Assembly (NCBI GenBank): GCA_945861975.1
Contig: CAMAXD010000010.1
Coordinates: 1 to 49,243, forward strand
Direction of reading: 5' to 3'
DNA length: 49,243 bases
DNA from: Candidatus Kuenenia stuttgartensis
GTDB lineage: Bacteria > Planctomycetota > Planctomycetia > Planctomycetales > Planctomycetaceae
The position numbers were made by a program, and so were the translations under genes. Below the pieces are notes generated by a model. It was not told the origin of the DNA. It saw nothing but the letters and a program-made list of their open reading frames with translations, and ran no database searches. Positions 43,210 through 49,243 of the stretch are shown here, in pieces. The number at the start of each line of letters is the position of its first letter. Positions within the stretch are counted from its first letter, which is position 1.

Positions 43210-44169
43210 TCAGGACAGCGAATCGGCCAGCGCCCAGAAATCGGCTGGTGGCGAGGTTCGAAACTGTATCCATTCCCGAAGAATGGGGTGAAGGAACCCA
43301 AGAGATGCGGCGTGCAAAGCATGTCGCTCTTCGGTTGGATCATCGCCGTTAAATCTCGGAGCCTGTTTGATTGTGCCATACGGACCGTAATACTCGTCGC
43401 CCAAAATTGGATGACCGATGTGAGACAGGTGGACTCGAATCTGATGATTGCGTCCCGTAAATAGTACACACTCAACCATCGAGTACTGTTCAAATCTTTC
43501 GACGACGGTGACTCGAGTCTTCGCGGGCCTCGCGTTCTTTGCGTCGGCCCGCGCCGACATCAGAACGCTGTTACCGCCAGGACGTTGTCCTATCGAAAAC
43601 TCCAGTGTGCGGGTTTCAAAATCCGGACAACCTTCAATCAGGGCCACATACGATTTGGATAACTTCCCATGTTGGAAGTCGATCGAAAGGAGTCGATGCG
43701 TCAGATGTTCCTTGGCAGTAACAATCAGACCACTGGTCATGCGATCTAATCGATGGACGACACCGGGACGAAGAAGTCCTCTGATGGCAGTCTGCCGATC
43801 CAGATGACTCTGGAGGACATTGGACAGAGTTCCATCCTGAAAATCTCCCACCGGATGTGCAACAAGGCCAGCGGGTTTGTCGACAACGATCAGCCATGGA
43901 TCTTCGTAGACAACCGGCACAAGGATCGGTTCTGGATCCAGCAACTTGTCGGGAGGCTCAACCAGACGAAGGGAAACACGCTGGCCTCGAAAGACGCGGT
44001 CTTCAGGGGCCGCAGGTTGATCATCGATCTTCGCCAGACCGGCCGACACCATTCGATTGATACGCCACGACGTATAGTTGCGCAGATGTTTCGAAAGGAA
44101 CGAGTCGATCCGAACCCCTGACAGATAGGCTTCGACAATGCACTCAATAGTCAGCGGAAATTCAGACAT
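43210..44169 (-). CDS. RluA/RluD-family 23S rRNA pseudouridine synthase
   Basis: The protein has 319 residues from the ATG at 44169. An S4 RNA-binding domain (VRIDSFLSKHLRNYTSWRINRMVSAGLAKID) comes first, then the catalytic domain with VVDKPAGLVAHPV and PGVVHRLDRMTSGLIVTAK, where Asp in HRLDRxTSG is the catalytic residue, and GRNHQIRVHLSHIGHPILGD. This matches RluD-type synthases that modify 23S rRNA, but the exact target positions cannot be told from the sequence. It is the last gene of a minus-strand operon, 15 bases after the Pro-rich protein gene. Confidence 0.9.
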   Translation of the reverse strand: MSEFPLTIECIVEAYLSGVRIDSFLSKHLRNYTSWRINRMVSAGLAKIDDQPAAPEDRVFRGQRVSLRLVEPPDKLLDPEPILVPVVYEDPWLIVVDKPAGLVAHPVGDFQDGTLSNVLQSHLDRQTAIRGLLRPGVVHRLDRMTSGLIVTAKEHLTHRLLSIDFQHGKLSKSYVALIEGCPDFETRTLEFSIGQRPGGNSVLMSARADAKNARPAKTRVTVVERFEQYSMVECVLFTGRNHQIRVHLSHIGHPILGDEYYGPYGTIKQAPRFNGDDPTEERHALHAASLGFLHPILREWIQFRTSPPADFWALADSLS

Positions 44170-44184
44170 CAGAACCAATGACAG

Positions 44185-45225
44185 CTATCGGAAACTTCCT
44201 GGAGTTTTTCGCAACGGTTCGACAGCGAGAGTCGGAGCCGTCGAGACGTTGGCCGCAGGACGGGTCGCTCCGTACCGTGCGGAGTTTGCGGGAAGTGTGT
44301 TGTGACTTTGCGAGACTTGTCGTGCCAGCGTTCCAGACGGATTGTTATTTGTGGGGCTGGCTGGCCGGCTGGCGGTTCCAACGGGCTGCGTGTACCGTTG
44401 ATTCTGTTGAGTTCCCGGGCTTGTGTCTGCGTCAGTAAAGTGAACTGGCGGACCAATTCGTCTCGGCACAGATAGCCTCGGAATCTGCTGTGATGAGACA
44501 GGTCGATTGATTTGGCCGTAACGGTTGGCCCCGGAACTATATCCCTGATTGCGATTCATCGCCGTGGCTGTGGTCAAATGACCATCGGCTCCTATTATCA
44601 ACTGCTCATACTGTGGCTGAAAACGAGTCTGTCCGGGCGTTGCGGGGACAGCGTCCGGCGGAGCAGGCAGCGGAGGCAGAGCCAACGACCCTGTCGGCGC
44701 TGGAGGCACTTGTTGGGGCGGCTGTGCCGAAGAGGGAACCAGTGATTCCAGTGATCGAGTTTGTGGAGGTGCACTGTATTGGTGGAGTGGAGCCTGAATT
44801 GTTGGATTGCCCATGGGTGATCCATAAGGCAGCGCGGTCGAAGAATTTGTAACTCCGTGATTCGGCACGAACATCTGAGGCGAATTCGGGCTTGGCGCCA
44901 GAGATTGCGGTACTCCTGAAAGGCTCGGATCGACGACTGCGTCGTGGTGTTGCGGAGTATAAACACGGCCTGAGTGATCATAGCTCGTCGCACCGTCGGA
45001 CGGCTGACCGTAGCAGTTGCCATTGGAATCACAGGGAGGCAGTGCAGGAAATCGCTGCCAGCATGTTTGATGATAGCCCCACGCAGGCTGGCATCCCGCA
45101 AAAGTATGAGGACGTGATGGTTCATCCTTGAACATCCTGCCCGCATTCACCGGTATTGCCGACACCAGAATTATGGATCCGACAGAAGCGGCGGCAATGA
45201 GTTGCCTGATCGTCCGAGAATGCAT
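44185..45225 (-). CDS. Secreted Pro/Gln-rich protein
   Basis: The protein has 346 residues. A signal peptide (LIAAASVGSIILVSAIPVNA) precedes a small Cys-containing domain (GCQPAWGYHQTCWQRFPALPPC, residues about 44-66) known from other planctomycete secreted proteins (a WGYxxTCWxxFP pattern). The rest is low complexity, rich in Pro, Gln, Ser and Asn, with blocks such as QPPQQVPPAPTGSLALPPLPAP; no fold can be assigned. The ATG at 45225 has AAGGA upstream. It follows the Gly-rich gene by 66 bases and precedes the pseudouridine synthase by 15 bases. It is probably an extracellular or envelope structural protein. Confidence 0.7.
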   Translation of the reverse strand: MHSRTIRQLIAAASVGSIILVSAIPVNAGRMFKDEPSRPHTFAGCQPAWGYHQTCWQRFPALPPCDSNGNCYGQPSDGATSYDHSGRVYTPQHHDAVVDPSLSGVPQSLAPSPNSPQMFVPNHGVTNSSTALPYGSPMGNPTIQAPLHQYSAPPQTRSLESLVPSSAQPPQQVPPAPTGSLALPPLPAPPDAVPATPGQTRFQPQYEQLIIGADGHLTTATAMNRNQGYSSGANRYGQINRPVSSQQIPRLSVPRRIGPPVHFTDADTSPGTQQNQRYTQPVGTASRPASPTNNNPSGTLARQVSQSHNTLPANSARYGATRPAANVSTAPTLAVEPLRKTPGSFR

Positions 45226-45291
45226 GTTGTTCGATCCTTGAACATTTAAGGAGCGGAGACGGACTTGTCTACGCTCGTAGACTGATGTGGA

Positions 45292-45936
45292 CTACTGCCC
45301 TTGTCCCGCGCCACGATACTGATTGCCGATTCCACCGAACTGAGCCATATGGCCGGATACTCCGCTAAATCCATTGCCAGCACCTCCGGGGCCATTGAGT
45401 TGCATAGCGCCCGTCGGATTGAACGCACCATTCATACCGCCGCCTCGAACAGCGCCGCTGCCACCAAATCCACCACCCATGGCAGCGCCGCCCATGGCTC
45501 CGCCACCAAATCCGCCATTCATACCGCCGCCCATCCCTCCGCCTCCTCCAATGCCCCCACCACCGGCCATGCCGTTATATCCGCCCTGAAATCGGCCGCC
45601 GTTAATGGTACCAAACATCACCGGATGACCAGTCGCGCCGATCTGCGTGTAGCCGTAGCCTCCCACCATGCGACCCGGCTGCATCTGATTCGCTTGAAGT
45701 GCATTAATACCCTGCCCGAGCATCTGGTTCTGCTGAGCGAAGTCCACCTGAGGGCGAACCAACCCAAAATAGTTCTGTCCGACTCCACCGCCTTCACGCA
45801 GCAGGTTGAGGTAGGGACTGAACGTCGGGGTATTGCCCGGGCCATTCATGCCGCCAACCTGTGCTGATGCCGGAACGGCCAAACAGAACGACAGCAGAAG
45901 GCCAACGGTCTGGAATGAATGTCTTAGGTTGATCAT
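45292..45936 (-). CDS. Secreted Gly-rich protein
   Basis: The protein has 214 residues. A signal peptide (TVGLLLSFCLAVPASAQ) is followed by FSPYLNLLREGGGVGQNYFGLVRPQVDF, a pattern shared by short secreted proteins of planctomycetes. The second half is a GGM/GGF repeat (residues about 115-175), with long runs of Gly, like GGGIGGGGGMGGGMNGGF. It may form fibres or a flexible surface layer. Its ATG at 45936 overlaps the stop of the Wza-like gene by one base, so its synthesis is coupled. It is thus likely a partner of the export lipoprotein. The function is unknown. Confidence 0.72.
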   Translation of the reverse strand: MINLRHSFQTVGLLLSFCLAVPASAQVGGMNGPGNTPTFSPYLNLLREGGGVGQNYFGLVRPQVDFAQQNQMLGQGINALQANQMQPGRMVGGYGYTQIGATGHPVMFGTINGGRFQGGYNGMAGGGGIGGGGGMGGGMNGGFGGGAMGGAAMGGGFGGSGAVRGGGMNGAFNPTGAMQLNGPGGAGNGFSGVSGHMAQFGGIGNQYRGAGQGQ

Positions 45937-47072
45937 CAGAAGCCACCACCGTTATTGTTTTTCCCGGACAGGTTTTGTACCGCACCGTTACCCAGAATCG
46001 TGAAGCCCAGCATCCGCTCAAACGGAGCCGTGAGTTTGGCCACTTTTGTGCTCATGATGATCAGCGGTGAGGCTTTTACGTACAGCCGGTCACCTGGTAG
46101 CATCTGATAGTTTGTTGTTGTCTGAGCGCCCTGAGCAATCGCATCCCAGTCAACTTTCAGAATCTGATCCGTTCCGTAGGGATCTGGTGCCGGTCGCGCA
46201 ATCCAGATCGACGCTTTCGACGCAACAGCGGGAAGTCCGTTCACGCCAGCGATAGCATCCAGAACAGTTTCGTTACCAGTAGCTGGAATTCGATAGACCT
46301 GCTCGCCAGCTCCACCACCGTCTGTGATGACGTAGTAGACCTTGCTGTTGTAAGCCAGGATGTCAATGGAGATTTCCGGGCGATGAATATGCTGGCTCAG
46401 GTGTTGTTCCAGAGTGTACTTCGCCTGCTGCAATGTCATCCCGGTTATGTACACGCTGCCGTAAACACCGAGTCCAACTGTGCCATCCGGACGAACAAGG
46501 TGAGGTCCTGCGATGAATTGCTTGTTCTGAGGCATTGGCAGAGTCACCAGTACCTGGGGATCGGTCAGAATCTGTCGCAGATGTTCATCAACTCGTCGCT
46601 GAATTTCATCGAGCGGCTGATCGGCGACCAGCACCTTACCGTATTCTGGTCCAAGGTTCAGATACCCGTCGGTTCCAATGACATAGAGTCCGTTGATCTG
46701 CTTGAATTGAACAGAAACAGGATCCTCAATCTGACCGATCGGAATTGTTCGGTTGACCTGAACAATCAGGGTCTCGCCGGCTCGAACTGGTGCAAACGAC
46801 GGACGAATATTGTTGACGGATTCAATCAGGAGCACGTCCGGCGGCTCAATCATGTACTCCGGCAGCGAGACTTTGCGAAGTTCTCTTGGAGCTTCGCACG
46901 CCATCCCATACCCCGCAGTGGTTGAGGCACAGTTTTCAGGCTGACAGTTGTCTTTCGACTTTCCGGAAGTCCATGAGGCACATCCACTGAGTGCGGAGCA
47001 GAGGCACAGAACGAACGCGGCTGCAGTACACGGCCGCAGCCGCTGTGTCCAGACAAGATGTGCCCGTACCAT
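45936..47072 (-). CDS. Wza-like polysaccharide export lipoprotein
   Basis: The protein has 378 residues from the ATG at 47072 (GGAGGA five bases upstream); a frame open further upstream has no similarity. A lipoprotein signal ends LCSALSGCASW, with Cys as the lipid-anchored residue. The body has the polysaccharide export (Poly_export) domain: YMIEPPDVLLIESVN, a beta-rich DGYLNLGPEYGKVLVADQPLDEIQRRVDEHL, then SLBB-like repeats (GTVGLGVYGSVYITGMTLQQAKYTLEQHL; QVYRIPATGNETVLDAIAGVNGLP). Wza-like proteins form an outer membrane channel for capsule or exopolysaccharide. No Wzc-type kinase is adjacent. It is the first gene of an operon with the Gly-rich and Pro-rich proteins. Confidence 0.88.
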   Translation of the reverse strand: MVRAHLVWTQRLRPCTAAAFVLCLCSALSGCASWTSGKSKDNCQPENCASTTAGYGMACEAPRELRKVSLPEYMIEPPDVLLIESVNNIRPSFAPVRAGETLIVQVNRTIPIGQIEDPVSVQFKQINGLYVIGTDGYLNLGPEYGKVLVADQPLDEIQRRVDEHLRQILTDPQVLVTLPMPQNKQFIAGPHLVRPDGTVGLGVYGSVYITGMTLQQAKYTLEQHLSQHIHRPEISIDILAYNSKVYYVITDGGGAGEQVYRIPATGNETVLDAIAGVNGLPAVASKASIWIARPAPDPYGTDQILKVDWDAIAQGAQTTTNYQMLPGDRLYVKASPLIIMSTKVAKLTAPFERMLGFTILGNGAVQNLSGKNNNGGGF

Positions 47073-47554
47073 CGATTCCTCCGTGATGCCTTGTCGCATA
47101 ACGGCCGACGACAAGGTTTCCATCCATGTTGTGAGGACGTGCGACAGACTCCAGTCACCGCATCGTTTTCGCTTGGTCTGAATCCAATGACCCAGGAGCC
47201 CTGCGACAAATCCCCACATCACTTCATCGGAAGACATTCAAGATCTGAAACCGGTTTTCTGGGGAGCCTTTCCGAGTGTGATGACAACGACCGCCGGATG
47301 TGTCGATGGAATCGATTGCATCATAGTTAACAGCGATGGTGATCTCCGAATCGATTGAGAGGAGCGACTTTATTCAACGGCAATCGGCAGCTTTTGCCGC
47401 AGGGGACATTGTGTGGTCAAAGCTCTGGAATGGGCTCGCTCGAGCGGATGGCTCACTGTCGTTGAGTAAATCTTATGTCTACAATCCTTCGATACAACGA
47501 GGCCAGAATTGCTGCCGGATATGCAGTGTCAGAACGAAAAATGAAAGAACGTTG
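47073..47554. other. Intergenic region between Wza-like operon and receiver gene
   Basis: This 482-base stretch separates divergent genes. A frame open on the plus strand from 47336 leads into the receiver gene, but its first 73 codons show no similarity. No operator could be identified. Both promoters should lie here. Confidence 0.45.
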
Positions 47555-47929
47555 ATGAGCCAGAAAACGGTATTAAGTATTGGTCAATGTCGTCCAGATA
47601 CGGCTGCGATTGGATATTATTTGAAGTCGCAGTTTGATGTGAACGTGTTAACCGCCGACTTACCCGATCAGGCGATGGCGGTGCTGGAAGCGAATCCTGC
47701 GGATCTTGTGTTGATCAATCGAAAGCTGGATGCAGACGGCAGTGATGGTCTGGAGATCCTGTCTCGGATTCGCACAGGTTTGAAGTCTGCTGTTCCCGTG
47801 ATGCTGGTTTCCAATTATGCAGACTGGCAACAGAAAGCCGTGGAAATGGGAGCAGTTTATGGATTCGGAAAAGCTGAATTGAATCGACCGGAAACCAGGA
47901 CTCGTCTTGCTGATATTCTGGAAGCGTGA
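47555..47929 (+). CDS. Receiver-like (pseudo-receiver) protein
   Basis: The protein has 124 residues from the ATG at 47555. It has the alpha/beta fold of a response-regulator receiver (TVLSIGQCRPDTAAIGYYL, DLVLINRKLDADGSDGLEILSRI, VPVMLVSNYADWQQKAVEMGAVYGFGK). The phospho-accepting Asp at the end of strand three is replaced by Asn (VLINRKLD) and the acidic pair near the start is missing, so it probably cannot be phosphorylated normally. The Lys near the end (GFGK) remains. It may act by protein contact. The next gene, a membrane protein, overlaps or follows it within 75 bases, suggesting a pair. Confidence 0.75.
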   Translation: MSQKTVLSIGQCRPDTAAIGYYLKSQFDVNVLTADLPDQAMAVLEANPADLVLINRKLDADGSDGLEILSRIRTGLKSAVPVMLVSNYADWQQKAVEMGAVYGFGKAELNRPETRTRLADILEA

Positions 47930-48003
47930 AAGTCGAGTACCTTTTGCCTGTGCAACCAGTCTTGAAAACATCAACTTCTCTTGCCGCAATCGAGACGTTC
48001 GTC

Positions 48004-48357
48004 ATGCGCGAGGTAAGATCTGAAAAGACCTTTTTGCTGCGAGAAGTTAACTTCCAGGGACTAATCTGGGCGGTTGTCTTTGAGGTTGTGACGTGTGTGT
48101 TTCGATTTGGTTTTTCGCTGGAGTCAACTCGTGATACGGCCTCTTCTATGGGCCTGTTGACGATGGGACTGCGTATTCACCACAGTTACATCGGCATTGC
48201 CTGCGTGGGCTTGGCGTTCTGGCTGGAACAGCGATTCCCGAAATCGTCATTTCACCTGCTTGCGATCGGAATCGGACTGTTCATCAGCGACATGATCCAC
48301 CACTTTTTAGTGCTCTGGATCATCACAGGAAATGCGCAGTTTGATTTGCTGTATTAG
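48004..48357 (+). CDS. Small membrane protein with paired histidines
   Basis: The protein has 117 residues from the ATG at 48004; a GTG at 47926 overlapping the stop of the receiver gene would add 26 residues. Three membrane helices are predicted (GLIWAVVFEVVTCVFRFGF, YIGIACVGLAFWLE, HLLAIGIGLFISDMIHHFLVLWIIT). Two His pairs are conspicuous: LRIHHSYIG and SDMIHHFLV. They could hold a metal or haem, which is inference only. No family is recognised. It follows the receiver-like gene on the same strand. Confidence 0.6.
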   Translation: MREVRSEKTFLLREVNFQGLIWAVVFEVVTCVFRFGFSLESTRDTASSMGLLTMGLRIHHSYIGIACVGLAFWLEQRFPKSSFHLLAIGIGLFISDMIHHFLVLWIITGNAQFDLLY

Positions 48358-48374
48358 CAAGCCCGGCTCCCTGT

Positions 48375-48491
48375 GGACTGCTGCAGTTCGCTGCAGCTTT
48401 GTTGCAGGCAGCCTGCAGCCAAATCTCATTCTGTTCACAGCTCAGAACGGTTGTCCACAGCAGGCTGTGGATCGGAAAGCTGCAGCAGTCC
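48375..48491. repeat. Palindromic dispersed element, copy 2 (MITE/REP-like)
   Basis: The element is bounded by GGACTGCTGCAG (48375-48386) and CTGCAGCAGTCC (48480-48491), the same termini as 8833-8954. Its reverse complement is nearly identical to the first 38 bases of that copy, so the two are in opposite orientation. It lies right after the membrane protein gene. Confidence 0.8.
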
Positions 48492-48522
48492 AAACGGATA
48501 AAACTATTGATTGCCAGCTAAG

Positions 48523-48562
48523 AAAAAAAGGGCTTCGAAGATCTCTCTTCGAAGCCCTTTTT
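48523..48562. terminator. Bidirectional intrinsic terminator
   Basis: A perfect stem (GGGCTTCGAAGA at 48530-48541 with TCTTCGAAGCCC at 48546-48557, loop TCTC) is flanked by AAAAAAA and TTTTT. It can stop transcription in both directions, and serves the peroxiredoxin gene on the minus strand and the membrane protein gene on the plus strand. Confidence 0.93.
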
Positions 48563-48589
48563 AAACCTATGCTGCCACAACAGGCAGAA

Positions 48590-49138
48590 CTAGTTCAGAG
48601 TCGACTGGCCCGGCTTCCAGTTGCATGGGCACAGCTTGTCCGTCTGCAATGCGTCCAGAACTCGGAGAACTTCGTCCACGTTTCGGCCAACGCCCAGATC
48701 ATGAACGGCCAGCCAACGCAGTACGCCGGTCGGGTCGATGAGGTAAACTCCGCGGTAAGCAATGCCCTTGCCGCAGTCCAGAACTTCGTAAGCTGTAGAA
48801 AGCTGATGATTGGTGTCGCCGATCATCAGATGCTTCAGTTGTCCCAGTTCCTTGTGAGAGTCGCACCAGCCCTTGTGAGAAAACACGCTGTCGGTGCTGG
48901 CAGTCAGAACAACCGTATTGCGATCGCCGAATTCGCCCAGAGCCTTGTCGAAGGCAATGATTTCAGTCGGACAAACAAAGGTGAAGTCGAGCGGATAAAA
49001 ATACAGGCAAACCCACTTGCCCTTCAGATCTGCCAGCTTCAAATCCTGAAACTGCTTATCCGTGTTGTCCTTCGTGCGATCGTAGGCCTGGAGTGCAAGG
49101 TCCAGCCCGGGAGCTGTCTGACCAATTCGAATACCCAT
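48590..49138 (-). CDS. Typical 2-Cys peroxiredoxin (AhpC/TSA family)
   Basis: The protein has 182 residues and reduces hydrogen peroxide and organic peroxides with thiol donors such as thioredoxin. The peroxidatic Cys lies in YPLDFTFVCPTEI. The resolving Cys is in the C-terminal LCPCNWKPG block, where the family usually has VCPxxW. HKGWCDSHKELG is also present. The length is slightly shorter than many (about 190-200). AGAGGA lies before the ATG. A bidirectional terminator ends the transcript at 48523-48562. The promoter is in the 105 bases before the right edge but I cannot assign a clear -35/-10 or OxyR site. Confidence 0.93.
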   Translation of the reverse strand: MGIRIGQTAPGLDLALQAYDRTKDNTDKQFQDLKLADLKGKWVCLYFYPLDFTFVCPTEIIAFDKALGEFGDRNTVVLTASTDSVFSHKGWCDSHKELGQLKHLMIGDTNHQLSTAYEVLDCGKGIAYRGVYLIDPTGVLRWLAVHDLGVGRNVDEVLRVLDALQTDKLCPCNWKPGQSTLN

Positions 49139-49243
49139 CGTAATTCCTCTGTTATTTCGTATAGTGCGAACAAATCTGAGCTGATCACAGTTCAGACAGA
49201 AACTTTGTCCTTTGACAGCGGCAGAGTATAGACCTGCTCAATA

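Noticed and set aside
48523-48562. Riboswitch or attenuator
   Set aside because: The stem plus A and T tracts is explained by a two-way terminator between convergent genes.

Overview
The window looks like an accessory-rich chromosomal segment from a member of the Planctomycetota. The signs are an extracellular protein with a LEPR-type N-terminal sorting motif, two DUF1501 secreted proteins, an ECF sigma factor next to a membrane Ser/Thr kinase with WD40 repeats, a DUF6288-type protein, SMP-30 paralogues, a very large PQQ-propeller protein, and secreted Gly-rich and Pro-rich proteins of planctomycete style. Genus cannot be fixed from the sequence alone. No rRNA, tRNA, CRISPR array, prophage or intact insertion sequence was seen.

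Layout. 1-3.2 kb (minus): 5' part of a giant secreted protein (RTX repeats, protease-like domain, cadherin-like repeats; runs off the left edge) and a putative 2OG-Fe(II) oxygenase with a suspect frameshift at its start. 3.5-8.8 kb (plus): ECF sigma factor, kinase-WD40 protein and an AbfB-like trefoil fragment. 9-12.3 kb: two divergent SMP-30/gluconolactonase-like proteins and a secreted lectin-like protein. 12.5-16.2 kb: plsY, an ABC exporter half with a degenerate nucleotide site, and a metallophosphodiesterase. 17-26.3 kb: S9 peptidase, an acetylesterase-like/DUF6288 pair, DUF1501 protein and a GH32/43-like protein. 26.7-31.4 kb (minus): an arsenic cluster arsR, arsM-arsD fusion, arsA and a LMW-phosphatase-type arsenate reductase, with no efflux permease in the window. 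31.4-35.2 kb (minus): second DUF1501 protein and a TolQ/TolR-like module with a third membrane protein. 35.7-38.2 kb: csrA, truB, mraY. 38.3-47.1 kb (minus): PQQ-propeller giant, and an operon of a Wza-like export lipoprotein, Gly-rich protein, Pro-rich protein and pseudouridine synthase. 47.5-49.1 kb: a pseudo-receiver, a small membrane protein and a 2-Cys peroxiredoxin.

Cooperating sets. The sigma factor and kinase probably form one signalling unit. The ars genes form a detoxification operon with two candidate ArsR sites. The TolQ/TolR-like genes overlap and probably form an ion-driven motor. The Wza-like gene is coupled to the Gly-rich gene and likely concerns envelope or extracellular polymer export.

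At least five families of short palindromic, REP- or MITE-like elements lie between genes, one of them present twice in opposite orientation (about 8.9 and 48.4 kb). The main hunt results are: the ArsM-ArsD fusion; the interleaved inverted repeats before the kinase start; active-site substitutions in the ABC NBD, S9 peptidase, MraY and receiver; and the dispersed palindromic elements. I did not find strong proof of a wholly new system; the TolQR-like trio and the Wza/Gly-rich/Pro-rich operon are the best candidates.
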